DNA of 44,445 bases from Myxococcota bacterium (GCA_030065855.1 JASJCT010000067.1:1-44445), one strand, 5' to 3'; numbered from the stretch's first letter, positions 33,642-42,448 are shown. Numbers and translations are program-made. Notes: generated by a model from the sequence alone, not told the origin.

Positions 33642-34454
33642 CTATCCGAGCGATCGGCCAGGCAGGTTCTCGGCTTTCTTATGTTTTTCCACGCCCTTTA
33701 TTACCCGTCGAGTAAACTTCTTAAAGTAGGCAACCGCTGAATCCAGGTCCAAAGCACCGATACTGGCCATTTCAATGCCTTTTTGGTTATCCGGGTTCAA
33801 CGCCTCATAAAACGCAATCTTCGGATATTGCCTCAGCATTTCCTCTGTGACGGGCGCCACATCGCTCTTGATGGTTTGGTTTTTATCACCCAATCCAAAA
33901 TCCACGAGACCGGTCTCGGAATCGAACTTGTCGCCATACATGTGATCGGCAACCAGGTGGCATATTTCTTTGAGTTTCTGGGTCTTGCGATCATTTCGCT
34001 GATAGTGAGGGTAGTAATTTACGAGATTGTTCGCAATCACCAGATAGGTCCGAAAGCTCATAGAGAGCATAAACCAATAGGCGCTAAACGGATGGCGTAG
34101 AAGAAATCGGAGCAGGAAGGCAAATACCGTTGGGGCCATGGGGCTGTTTCCCGAGGCATTCCGCTGCCAGTAGCTGCGATGGCACACCGTGTCCCCGCAG
34201 AAAAACACATGTACCTTTCGGCCTTTATATGGCAACGCCATTATTTTGATATTGGCAAAAGCAATAAGTCGCCCCGTGTCTCTCTCTCTCCAGTGAAAGG
34301 ACCCTGTCTTATCGCCCAGGTCTTGGATAAATGTTTCATAATCAGAATGCTCATAATAATCGAGAAACAGGGTGTGCATTTCCTTGACCATCTGCTCAGA
34401 TATATCGTCGAGAGGCACGAGCTTTGACTTAATCTTTTTGGGTTTAAATGGCAT
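33642..34454 (-). CDS. Protein of unknown function, possible acyltransferase fold
   Basis: 270 residues, no signal peptide. Start has AGGGAAAA upstream. The central part (SFHWRERDTGRLIAFANIKIM, VHVFFCGDTVCHRSYWQRN, YWFMLSMSFRTYLVIANNLVNYYPH) has the strand-strand-helix look of GNAT-like transferases, but no acetyl-CoA pyrophosphate loop is clear, so that is only a guess. The C-terminus is Lys-rich. It converges on the glycosyltransferase gene with 11 bp between stops and diverges from the kinase at 34597. Confidence 0.7.
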   Translation of the reverse strand: MPFKPKKIKSKLVPLDDISEQMVKEMHTLFLDYYEHSDYETFIQDLGDKTGSFHWRERDTGRLIAFANIKIMALPYKGRKVHVFFCGDTVCHRSYWQRNASGNSPMAPTVFAFLLRFLLRHPFSAYWFMLSMSFRTYLVIANNLVNYYPHYQRNDRKTQKLKEICHLVADHMYGDKFDSETGLVDFGLGDKNQTIKSDVAPVTEEMLRQYPKIAFYEALNPDNQKGIEMASIGALDLDSAVAYFKKFTRRVIKGVEKHKKAENLPGRSLG

Positions 34455-34596
34455 TTTTCCCTAGAATCTCCTCTTTATAGATTCGCGCCCCAGCCTCCCC
34501 ACATACTGGCCCTACAACAAGCTATCGGTTAACGGCCGACAAATGTTTCGTCGAAGTTAGATTTCTTCAAAACTATAGTTATATTTTCTAATTACG

Positions 34597-35883
34597 GTGC
34601 GCGGTTTCCTCAATAGCGTCTATGATCCGGCCACTCGACAGACGAGAAGCGTTCTCGTGTTCGTTCTTTTTGCCGTTGCCCTGCCGAGCCTGCTGCTCAC
34701 AGGGCTGGGGATGATTGCCGTGGAAAACGAACAGGCGGCTGCGTTAAGGCGGGTAAAGTTGGTTTACACCTCTTTGGCCAAGCGGATCGCACCCCAACTG
34801 GCGGAACAGCTGGATAGCTTGATGAAGGGACGCCTGGGTGGCCATAATGCCCCCTCGAATCCGCTTGATCCAACAATCCTCAACGCGGCAAATGCACTTT
34901 TAGACCAAGTCGCTGCTGAACACGGCGTCCTGAATGAAGTCAACATGGCCTTAAGCGCGGGTGAGTCGGGCTCGCAAGGGTGCGAAGCTGACCTCGACCT
35001 TGCCCAGGTCTTCCTGGAGAGCGCTGGCCAGACTTGGCGACTGGACGTGTGCTTCATGGATGCAGCATCCAAAAGGCAGCTCGTTGGCGAGCGCAGCCGC
35101 CTCTATCTCTGGGCCCTTATCCTGTTGGTCACGGCGTTGGGGTTTGGTATTGGCAAGACCATTCAAGCCATGCGGCAGGAAGCCCGACTCTCCAAATTAA
35201 AAACGGATTTTGTATCCAATGTCTCCCATGAATTGCGAACCCCCCTGACATCGATCCGCATGTTTACCGAAACCCTGCTGCTCGGTCGGGTTCGCACCAA
35301 AGAAGATGAGCGCGAATGCCTGGAAATCATCGGCCGGGAAACCGAACGATTGTCTCGCCTGACAGAGCGCATACTGGATTTCTCTCGGATGGAGTCGCGG
35401 CGAACCAGCTACCGCCTTGATCCAGCGTCTGTTCAAGATTTGGTTCAAACCGCTATTTCCGCCTGTCGTCCCCTGTGCGACCACGCGGGATTCGAAGTTA
35501 AGACAACACTACCCGAGGACTTGCCGCCCGTGCCAGTGGACAGGGATGCGATCATCGAGGTGCTCATCAATCTCATGTCCAACGCCATCAAGTATAGCCC
35601 TGCAGGTGGGCAGGTTCAGATCAACGCCAGCGACAGTGGTGATTGGCTGGACATCTCTGTGGTTGACGAGGGCATTGGCATCCCGAAATCCGAACAAGAG
35701 CGAATCTTTGAAAGGTTTTACAGGATCGATACTGCCTTATCGTCAGAGACCTCTGGCAGTGGCTTGGGCCTCAGTCTTGTCAGATACATCGTTCGCGCCC
35801 ACAACGGCGATGTCGCGGTTGCGTCCACGCCCAACGAGGGCAGCACGTTCACTGTTCGTCTGCCCGTAAAACAGCAGACCTAG
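34597..35883 (+). CDS. Sensor histidine kinase with periplasmic sensor region
   Basis: 428 residues. TM1 at about 18-40, a periplasmic segment of about 130 residues, TM2 at about 170-187, then HisKA with H211 (VSNVSHELRTPLTSIRMF) and HATPase with N box (LINLMSNAIKYSP), G1 (VVDEGIGIP), F box (IFERFYRID) and G2 (GSGLGLSLV). Start is GTG at 34597; an in-frame stop lies six codons upstream, so few alternatives exist, and no good ribosome site is seen. No response regulator is adjacent, so it is an orphan unless it pairs with the REC protein at 40670. Confidence 0.92.
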   Translation: MRGFLNSVYDPATRQTRSVLVFVLFAVALPSLLLTGLGMIAVENEQAAALRRVKLVYTSLAKRIAPQLAEQLDSLMKGRLGGHNAPSNPLDPTILNAANALLDQVAAEHGVLNEVNMALSAGESGSQGCEADLDLAQVFLESAGQTWRLDVCFMDAASKRQLVGERSRLYLWALILLVTALGFGIGKTIQAMRQEARLSKLKTDFVSNVSHELRTPLTSIRMFTETLLLGRVRTKEDERECLEIIGRETERLSRLTERILDFSRMESRRTSYRLDPASVQDLVQTAISACRPLCDHAGFEVKTTLPEDLPPVPVDRDAIIEVLINLMSNAIKYSPAGGQVQINASDSGDWLDISVVDEGIGIPKSEQERIFERFYRIDTALSSETSGSGLGLSLVRYIVRAHNGDVAVASTPNEGSTFTVRLPVKQQT

Positions 35884-35902
35884 CGCTCATTCAACCCTAC
35901 TC

Positions 35903-36026
35903 TGATGGGTAGAGTTTCCGATTTCCCCCTTTGAAAAAGGGGGTTAGGGGGATTTCCAAACACTTCGGGAATATTGACGAAATCCCCCCTCCCCCCTTTT
36001 TCAAAGGGGGAGTTTATTACCCATCA
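35903..36026. repeat. Palindromic MITE-like repeat, copy C
   Basis: 124 bp with perfect 9-bp inverted ends TGATGGGTA/TACCCATCA and two internal C/G-run hairpins, closely similar to copy B. It lies between the convergent histidine kinase and SDR genes and could serve as a bidirectional terminator. Another 50 bp to the SDR stop holds nothing recognisable. Confidence 0.87.
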
Positions 36027-36076
36027 CTAATCGCTTGAAGAGGCACTAGTACCCCCCAAAAGTAGGGCGAGATAGA

Positions 36077-36835
36077 TCAGTCCGGTTGGTCGATGGGGCG
36101 CAGGAGCAGATCGTGCACTTCGACGTGGGGCGGGGTTCCCAGGATGTATGAGACAGCGCTCGCCACATCTGAGGCGTCCATTTTGCGATAGGGCGGCGGG
36201 TCTGCCTCTTTTAACCCGGCGCTCTTATATAGATTTTCAAAAAACTCGGATGCTGTGTCTGCCGGACTGATCGAAGAGACGCGAATGGGGCTGCCAGCCT
36301 CCCGAAGCTCGCGGCGCAATCCCTCGGTCAGTGCCCGGACCGCGAACTTTGTCGCTGCATACATGCCGCTGCCAGCCTGCACCCGGTGACCGGACATGGA
36401 GGAAATATGGATGACATGTCCGGCAGCATCCCGCTGCAGCATGTCCTGAATGGCCTCCCGCGTGGCAACCGTCAGGGCCAGGACGTTGACCTCCAGGAGC
36501 TCTCGAAAAAACCCTGTCTTTCCGCTCATCAGCGGCGCGATCCGGCCGATGCCCGCGTTGTTAATCAGGACGTCCACGCCGCCAAAGTGCTCCCTGGCCC
36601 GCTCAAATGCCGCACCTATTTGTTCGGTATCGCGCAGGTCAGCGGCCACAGCCACTGCCTCTCCCCCTGAGGTTCGAATGTCTGCGCAAAGGGTTTCGAG
36701 TCGCTCCAGCCGCCTGGCCAGGAGCACCAGTCGCATGCCGGCCTTGGATAGATCTTGTGCAATGGCTCGGCCAATACCCGCCGAGGCACCAGTGACAAGG
36801 GCCACCTTTCCGCGCCACCTTTCCATACTGCTCAT
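36077..36835 (-). CDS. Short-chain dehydrogenase/reductase
   Basis: 252 residues from the Met at 36835 (AGAGGA site eight bases upstream); a long upstream extension is antisense of nothing sensible and is rejected. SDR signatures: cofactor loop TGASAGIGRA, NNAGIG, catalytic Ser in ISSMSG, and Y-x3-K in YAATK. The Arg/Lys-rich region after the second strand (LLARRLERLE) suggests NADP preference. Substrate unknown. It is 22 bp downstream of the DUF4105 gene and likely co-transcribed with it. Confidence 0.93.
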   Translation of the reverse strand: MSSMERWRGKVALVTGASAGIGRAIAQDLSKAGMRLVLLARRLERLETLCADIRTSGGEAVAVAADLRDTEQIGAAFERAREHFGGVDVLINNAGIGRIAPLMSGKTGFFRELLEVNVLALTVATREAIQDMLQRDAAGHVIHISSMSGHRVQAGSGMYAATKFAVRALTEGLRRELREAGSPIRVSSISPADTASEFFENLYKSAGLKEADPPPYRKMDASDVASAVSYILGTPPHVEVHDLLLRPIDQPD

Positions 36836-36857
36836 AGGAATATCCTCTTGTTGCTGA

Positions 36858-38087
36858 TTACTGTTGTCGCCCAGATGTTTGTGCGCGGGCCAGGCCGGCC
36901 AGGCCCGCGGCATTGCACGCTGCAGCAACGGCGATGAAGGCCCAGTTGCTTTGAATAAACGGCCCGAGCTTGAGCGCCATATCTGCTGCAATGAGTACGA
37001 ATGAAAAAATGAAATATTTTTTTATGAAGCGGCTGGTTTTCGATTTGATGTGACCTCTAAAAATGAGCCCAAGCCCAGGCCCCACGAGCCAGAGATGGGA
37101 TACCGGAAAGATAAGCAAATTTTCATTATAGTGGGTATCGTAGTGGGTCGTTGCTGTCCAATAGAGCACGAGGGCCAGGCCGCCGAGACCTGCAACAAGG
37201 CCCCATACGACGTATCCCAACCCCAATAGTCGTGCCGACATCCGCCGCTGGCCGAGCACCAGGGGGAGTACCAGGCCCAATGCGAGCAATGCGAAAAACA
37301 CACCAGCAATGGCGACATCTATCGACGAAGCGTGACGCTCGACTGGTTCTCCGCGGCGGGCGACCAAGTGGCGCTTGCGGGCCACAATGGGTCGCTGGTC
37401 CGGGCCAATGAAGGTATGGTCCAAATCCTCAGCAACCACAGCTGGCAAGAATTGCTCGTCAAAACGGGTGATCGGCCGGTCCACTGCCGGGCCCAGGGAG
37501 AAGAGGATCAGGGTGCGCATGATCCAGAGCCCGCGAAGGGCATCTCGCGTGTGATCCCGATAGGTCCGCCCGGTATTGCTTGAGGATCTGTCCTTTGAAA
37601 GCGCACCGTCGGTTGCATCGTCGATGACGTCGCGCACGCGCGTGCAGCAATTGTCGAGGTAGTGGCGGTAGGCATAGGTCCTATTTTCCGGTTTAGCGTT
37701 GAGGGCCAGTCGATGCGCCACCTCGGCCGCGCGGTCGGGATCGAGGTTCAGGGTGCGCTCCCATAAATCCCTATCAAAAGCCCGATATCGGCGAATGGTC
37801 CCGCCATAGGACTCGATGGACAGCCAAAAATTGAGGAATCCGCTCGCGTACTTCTGCTGTAGATCGGGGTCGCTGAAGTCAAACGTACCGAAATTATAAA
37901 CCTTTTTAGTCCTCTCGCGTCGGTCTTCGACCACGAGGGCAATATGACCGAAGCGGGCAAACAAGGCGTCGCCCGGCCCCATGGTCAGGACGTGAATGGC
38001 GTAGCGGTCTTCAGGTGATGCTGGCTCGGCCGCATTCGCTTCGACGGCCATCAATATAAAGAAAATAGGAATGAGCTTACGCAACAT
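36858..38087 (-). CDS. DUF4105 / Lnb-like membrane protein
   Basis: 409 residues. Signal peptide (MLRKLIPIFFILMAVEANAA). The N-terminal periplasmic domain matches DUF4105 (YAIHVLTMGPGDALFARFGHIALVVED, YNFGTFDF, RHYLDNCCTRVRDVIDDA). Four or more C-terminal transmembrane helices follow, with the motif HYNENLLIFPVSHLWL between the second and third. DUF4105 is, from memory, the periplasmic domain of the alternative lipoprotein N-acyltransferase Lnb. If correct, it would add the third acyl chain to lipoproteins at the inner membrane. The start at 38087 has AAGGA upstream; a Met at 38117 is less likely. Confidence 0.8.
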   Translation of the reverse strand: MLRKLIPIFFILMAVEANAAEPASPEDRYAIHVLTMGPGDALFARFGHIALVVEDRRERTKKVYNFGTFDFSDPDLQQKYASGFLNFWLSIESYGGTIRRYRAFDRDLWERTLNLDPDRAAEVAHRLALNAKPENRTYAYRHYLDNCCTRVRDVIDDATDGALSKDRSSSNTGRTYRDHTRDALRGLWIMRTLILFSLGPAVDRPITRFDEQFLPAVVAEDLDHTFIGPDQRPIVARKRHLVARRGEPVERHASSIDVAIAGVFFALLALGLVLPLVLGQRRMSARLLGLGYVVWGLVAGLGGLALVLYWTATTHYDTHYNENLLIFPVSHLWLVGPGLGLIFRGHIKSKTSRFIKKYFIFSFVLIAADMALKLGPFIQSNWAFIAVAAACNAAGLAGLARAQTSGRQQ

Positions 38088-38195
38088 CGATATATCCTTG
38101 ACGAACCGAATATTCATTCCCCACAGCCTGTCTGTCGAGCTTTTTATTAACCAGTGCCGCAAATAATCCCCTTACCCAAAAAACTTACCCCTAAC

Positions 38196-38218
38196 CCCCT
38201 CTCCAACGCGGAGAGGGG
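38196..38218. repeat. Short REP-like hairpin, C4TCTCC family
   Basis: A perfect 9-bp inverted repeat CCCCTCTCC-AACGC-GGAGAGGGG, preceded by TTACCCCTAAC, which recalls the TTAGGGG core of the larger repeats. It sits in the divergent spacer upstream of the tyrosine kinase gene (38088-38308), which otherwise holds no gene. Confidence 0.7.
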
Positions 38219-38308
38219 AAAGAAAATTTTGACATGCAAAGATTTGCAAAAAATCCAATATGGCGACATCATTATTCCGACGATAGACTTCTATAATAAA
38301 AAGGGAAA

Positions 38309-40666
38309 ATGGAACCAACTGCCTCACGCCTGCACAAACCCGAGATGTCCCAGGTACAACCGCCGATGGAGACAGACGAGGGTGGGATCGATATTTGGGC
38401 CTATCTTAGGATTGTTCGACGCAGGTGGCTGCTCATCACGCTCACAGTCCTGGTCTCGGTTGGATTGACCGCGTTCGTCACCCTGCGCATGGTGAAGATA
38501 TACCGGGCCACCTCGACGATTCGCATCGAAACCCAAGCCCCCCAGGTGCTGGGCCGGGATGTGGAAGATGTGGTCGAAATGGGCACGGGCTCGTTTTGGT
38601 CCAATGTCGAATACTACGAGACCCAATATAAAATCATCGAAAGCCGTGACGTGGCCATGCGCGTGGTCCGGGAATTCCGCCTGAACGAAGATCCGGCATT
38701 TCTGGGCGTGCCCAAGGAGCGGCGCCACACTTTCAAACCCGCGAGCGTTGAAGAAGCAGCTGTCATCCTGCAGGGAATGTTAACCGTCGACCCGGTAAAA
38801 GATTCTCGGCTTGTAAGAATCCACGTCGACAACAGGGATCCAAAACGGGCCCAACTCTATACCAATGCCGTTGCCATTGCCTATCGAGACAAGAATCTCG
38901 AATCGATGTTGCAAAGTACGGTGGATGCGGTGGATTGGCTGTCGAACCAACTCGACGAGGCCCACAAGCAGCTCAGCGAGTCGGAAAACAACATTCGCGA
39001 TTACAAAAAGAAAAACGGCATCCTCTCCATCTCTTTAGAGGAGCGCCAAAACATTCTTACGTCCCAGATGACCGCGGCAGCCACCCAGCTTACCGAAGCC
39101 CAGGGCAAACGCATCGAGGTCGAAGCGCGCAAGGCAGCCATTGCCGAGGTGGTAAGGGCATCGGATCCCATGGCCACCCCCATCGACGCGATAAACTCAA
39201 ACGAGCTGATCCAGCAGCTCAAGCAGCGACACGGAGAGCTGAGCCAGGAACTGAGTGAATTAAAGGAACGCTACGGGGATAATTTCCCGCGCATTGTAGA
39301 GCTCAAGGCCAAGCTCGGCGGTATCCGACAGGATATAAAACGGGAGGTTGAAAATATCCTATTAGCTGTAGATGCAGAGCTCGCTGCAGCCCGAAGCGCT
39401 GAAAAAGGTCTAAAGCGAACCCTCGACGGTTATCGCAAGAAAGCAATGGATCTGACCCAGAAAGAGCTCGCCTACAACCGGCTCGCGCGGGAAAAGGAAA
39501 ACAACGAAAAGATATATGACCTCCTGCTCGGCAGGAGCAAAGAAGCGGATCTGTCCAGGTTGCTCAGGGTGAACAATGTCCACATTCTAGACCCGGCCCT
39601 GCTGCCCGAGGCACCTATCAAACCAAGGCTCAATCTCAACTTGGCCCTGTCTCTCGTTATCGGGCTCCTCCTCGGCTTGGGACTGGCCATGCTGGTGGAG
39701 CTCACTGACAAAACCCTTAAAACCCAAAGCGATATAGAGGATCTCGGCCTGGCCTTTTTAGGTATCATTCCCTCGATTGACGCATCTTCAGCAAACCAGG
39801 ATAACTACGGCGCCTATGCCAAGTACGGCAAAGGAAAGAGAAAAAAGCGCTCTCAAAAGAAGAAGCATCCCAAATCCGGAGATGGGAAGCCAGGCCCGCA
39901 GTCGGTTAATCACGATCTATTTGTAAACGATTTTCCAAAATCTCAGGTGGCAGAGAGCTGCCGCGCGATTCGCACGAACCTGCTGTTCATGTCTGCTGAC
40001 CAGCCGGCCAAGCGCATCCTCATCACGAGCCCGTCGCCCCAGGAGGGTAAAACCACGGTGGCCATCAATCTGGCCATCACCATGGCCCAGTCCAATTCAA
40101 AGGTATTGCTCGTGGACACGGACATGCGCAGGCCGCGGGTTCACAAGGCGTTCGGCATTCGTCCAAGAATTGGGATTTCGACTGTCATTCTAGGAGAATC
40201 CTCCCTCGATGAGTCGATCATCAAAACAGATATTCCCAATCTGGACATCCTCACCTGCGGGCCCACGCCCCCCAATCCGGCCGAGCTCATGCACACCGAT
40301 AGCTTTGTTCGCGTCGTAGGAGAGCTTACCGAACGCTATGACCGGGTCATTTTCGACTCCCCACCCGTAGCAGTCGTCACTGACGCGGCCATCTTGTCCA
40401 AGCTCGTGGACGGCACGGTCCTTATTATGAAATGCCTCAAGACCACCCGCGATTCGGCAAAACACGCAACGCACGTATTAATGGATATCGAGGCCAATAT
40501 CCTGGGCGCCGTGTTAAACGACCTCGACCTTTCCAATCGCAAATATGGCAAACACTATTACTACTATTATTACAAAAAATACGGGTATTACTATGCCGAA
40601 AGCGAAGCGGCCGCCGAGGTCGAACCCGCCCCAAAGGCAGAGGATCGGCCCTCTGCGACTTCATAG
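38309..40666 (+). CDS. Wzz-type polysaccharide co-polymerase fused to BY-kinase
   Basis: 785 residues. N-terminal Wzz domain with a first TM at about 37-58, a long coiled-coil periplasmic part (about 200-420), and a second TM near 445-465 (LNLALSLVIGLLLGLGLAMLVE). A basic linker precedes the bacterial tyrosine kinase domain: Walker A SPSPQEGKTT (K581), Walker A' VLLVDTDMRRP, Walker B VIFDSPP. The C-terminal tail has 11 tyrosines within residues 746-762 (KHYYYYYYKKYGYYY), the autophosphorylation cluster. Such proteins set chain length and export of exopolysaccharide. Start ATG has AAGGG upstream. No Wzx/Wzy genes are in the window. Confidence 0.95.
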   Translation: MEPTASRLHKPEMSQVQPPMETDEGGIDIWAYLRIVRRRWLLITLTVLVSVGLTAFVTLRMVKIYRATSTIRIETQAPQVLGRDVEDVVEMGTGSFWSNVEYYETQYKIIESRDVAMRVVREFRLNEDPAFLGVPKERRHTFKPASVEEAAVILQGMLTVDPVKDSRLVRIHVDNRDPKRAQLYTNAVAIAYRDKNLESMLQSTVDAVDWLSNQLDEAHKQLSESENNIRDYKKKNGILSISLEERQNILTSQMTAAATQLTEAQGKRIEVEARKAAIAEVVRASDPMATPIDAINSNELIQQLKQRHGELSQELSELKERYGDNFPRIVELKAKLGGIRQDIKREVENILLAVDAELAAARSAEKGLKRTLDGYRKKAMDLTQKELAYNRLAREKENNEKIYDLLLGRSKEADLSRLLRVNNVHILDPALLPEAPIKPRLNLNLALSLVIGLLLGLGLAMLVELTDKTLKTQSDIEDLGLAFLGIIPSIDASSANQDNYGAYAKYGKGKRKKRSQKKKHPKSGDGKPGPQSVNHDLFVNDFPKSQVAESCRAIRTNLLFMSADQPAKRILITSPSPQEGKTTVAINLAITMAQSNSKVLLVDTDMRRPRVHKAFGIRPRIGISTVILGESSLDESIIKTDIPNLDILTCGPTPPNPAELMHTDSFVRVVGELTERYDRVIFDSPPVAVVTDAAILSKLVDGTVLIMKCLKTTRDSAKHATHVLMDIEANILGAVLNDLDLSNRKYGKHYYYYYYKKYGYYYAESEAAAEVEPAPKAEDRPSATS

Positions 40667-40669
40667 ATT

Positions 40670-41056
40670 TTATTTATTTTCGAGCTGATCGCTGACGAGT
40701 CGATGCAACCCATCAGGTTCAAAGGGTTTTTGCAGAATAGGGAGACCTCTTTGCTGAACCCATTCTATTTCCTTGGTGGCTGCGAGCCCGGTGATAACAA
40801 TGATCGGTAAGGTGGGCATGCGCAATTGGATCTGCTCGATAAGCTCGATGCCCGAACGACCCGGCATGGTCAAATCAGTGAGCACGAGGTCAAATGATCC
40901 GCGCTCAGGGCCGGTAAGAACCGCAAGGGCTTCATCCGCATTAGACGCACCCCGGCTCTCGTAGCCATAGAGGAACAACCCGCGACGGATCGTCTCAAGC
41001 TGGTGCAACTCATCGTCTACCACTAATATGACAGCAGCCTTCTGTTTCTCAGACAT
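40670..41056 (-). CDS. Response regulator, receiver domain only
   Basis: 128 residues. Acidic pair DD at 14-15, phosphoacceptor D61 (LVLTDLTMPGRSG), T in IIVITG, and Lys in LQKPFEPDGL. No output domain. The Met at 41056 has GAGAGGA upstream and is preferred to one 12 codons earlier. Its stop lies three bases from the stop of the tyrosine kinase gene. Partner kinase unknown. Confidence 0.9.
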   Translation of the reverse strand: MSEKQKAAVILVVDDELHQLETIRRGLFLYGYESRGASNADEALAVLTGPERGSFDLVLTDLTMPGRSGIELIEQIQLRMPTLPIIVITGLAATKEIEWVQQRGLPILQKPFEPDGLHRLVSDQLENK

Positions 41057-41298
41057 CGATCCTCTCTTGGTCTCCAGAGGTCTTACCTCCATCTCCCCTA
41101 GTACCCTTTAATTGAGCAAACCGTGGGCCAATGGGTGCAACATTGTTGATTATTCAATGATTATAGGCAGATATAGGTACAGTCAAAGACAACGCGAGCC
41201 AGCTGTATCTGATGTGTAGCTATATCAAAATGGTATATTTTAATTTCTAACATTTCGATATTATTAAGTAAAACGTCACCTGTCCCATAATGGTATAG
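41057..41298. other. AT-rich intergenic region upstream of the receiver gene
   Basis: Contains the promoter region expected for the minus-strand receiver gene and no other coding signal I can support. Long A/T runs are present, for example around 41215-41275. Confidence 0.5.
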
Positions 41299-41541
41299 GT
41301 GAAAGCCTCAGCGTGCGATTTTAATTTTCTAGATCGCTTTCCGAACCGTTCGGCAGGGGGTTTAGATTTTTTAGATCGCTTTCCGAACCGTTCGGCAGGG
41401 GGTTTAGATTTTTTAGATCGCTTTCCGAACCGTTCGGCAGGGGGTTTTGATTTTTTAGATTCCTTTCCGAACCGGTCAGATGCTCATTTTGATTTCCAGA
41501 AGACCGTCAAACGCAAGGCCAGAGACCCTTTGGGGGGGTAG
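41299..41541 (+). CDS. Doubtful 80-residue repeat ORF
   Basis: A GTG-started frame of 80 residues made mainly of a 14-residue repeat (FLDRFPNRSAGGLD), which arises only because the underlying 42-bp unit is a multiple of three. There is no convincing ribosome site and no homologue I recognise. More likely a non-coding tandem array, listed so the reader knows the frame is open. Confidence 0.2.
   Translation: MKASACDFNFLDRFPNRSAGGLDFLDRFPNRSAGGLDFLDRFPNRSAGGFDFLDSFPNRSDAHFDFQKTVKRKARDPLGG
41323..41490. repeat. Tandem array of four 42-bp units with a 13-bp palindrome
   Basis: Units start at 41323, 41365, 41407 and 41449. The core is TTTAGATCGCTTTCCGAAC followed by the rest of the unit. Three units contain the perfect palindrome CCGAACCGTTCGG; the fourth is diverged (CCGAACCGGTCAG). 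Units 1-3 are almost identical. No spacers, so it is not a CRISPR array. It could be an operator cluster, a replication or segregation site, or a mobile remnant. Confidence 0.92.
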
Positions 41542-41788
41542 CATTGCGTCTTGACGGGTTTGGAGGGCCCACACCTGGCCGTTTTTCCCTATCTCAATCT
41601 GGTATGCCAATGAATATTCCCCTTTAATAACAAATGGTTAGAGATTAATTGGGGCCCAAAATAGTACCAGATTGATCGGTGCGATCCTGCTGGTTCAACA
41701 TCCGGCCAATTTCGTAACCAATTGTAATTAAAAGAAAATAATCGATCCAGCAATTACGGTACGCGCCTTGCGGTGGCAATGCGGCAAG
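41542..41788. other. Intergenic region without a supported gene
   Basis: Between the repeat array and the outer-membrane gene. A minus-strand stretch around 41645-41760 encodes a peptide (DYFLLITIGYEIGRMLNQQ) that recalls the end of four-helix-bundle proteins of the 23S intervening-sequence type, possibly a gene remnant. Nothing else recognised. Confidence 0.35.
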
Positions 41789-42448
41789 ATGAGACGCCAA
41801 GACACCATACGCACCGCAACTTCCCAGCACACCTACTATCGCTGGGTACTCGCTGTAAGCGCCCTGCTGACTATCTCAAGCTTGTGCAGGGTGGCCTGGT
41901 CCGAAAGTGGCCAGGCCGGTGAACCAAGCCGATTTCACCTTAGGTTTGGCGTGGGCGTGGTCGCAACTGCTCAAGCGATAGATAAGGACAACGCACCCAT
42001 ATCGTTTTCTACCGCCCCTGGGATTCTCGACGGCGTCCAGATCGGCGGTCGGTTGACAGAGACCCTCGCTCTCTTTTTCGAAGCTGATAGCCTCGTCATG
42101 TTTCAAAACACTAACCCCAAACCCAAAGCCGACGACGGGGTGATGTATGGATTCCTCACCGGCTTGGGCGTGGGGTATCGCGTGCTGCCGGCAAATATCT
42201 ACCTAAGCGGTGCTGTTGGAGCAACCCTTAGCGACGTCATTGTCGGCAGCGACGTCGACCCCATAGAAACCGCGAGGGTCGGACTTGGGTTCTCCGCCAT
42301 GATCGGCAAGGACTGGTGGGCTTCTGACGGGTTGAGCCTAGGGCTCAGCGGGCAGTTTCTCTATATGGCGACGGTGCAGGATCAGGCCAGTGGTTTCACA
42401 AAACATACCGTAGCACTGGGCATGCTCCTCACTGCTTCATTTGTTTAG
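41789..42448 (+). CDS. Predicted outer-membrane beta-barrel protein
   Basis: About 219 residues from the ATG at 41789; a TTG at 41768 is possible and neither has a strong ribosome site. A signal peptide (WVLAVSALLTISSLCRVAWS) is followed by amphipathic strands (FHLRFGVGVVATAQ, LTETLALFFEADSLVM, GLGVGYRVLPANIYLSGAVGATL) and a C-terminal strand ending ALGMLLTASFV, consistent with an eight-stranded barrel. No family named. The DUF4097 lipoprotein gene follows 15 bp downstream. Confidence 0.72.
   Translation: MRRQDTIRTATSQHTYYRWVLAVSALLTISSLCRVAWSESGQAGEPSRFHLRFGVGVVATAQAIDKDNAPISFSTAPGILDGVQIGGRLTETLALFFEADSLVMFQNTNPKPKADDGVMYGFLTGLGVGYRVLPANIYLSGAVGATLSDVIVGSDVDPIETARVGLGFSAMIGKDWWASDGLSLGLSGQFLYMATVQDQASGFTKHTVALGMLLTASFV

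Noticed and set aside
41323..41490. CRISPR array
   Set aside because: Units are directly contiguous with no unique spacers, only four copies, and no cas genes nearby.
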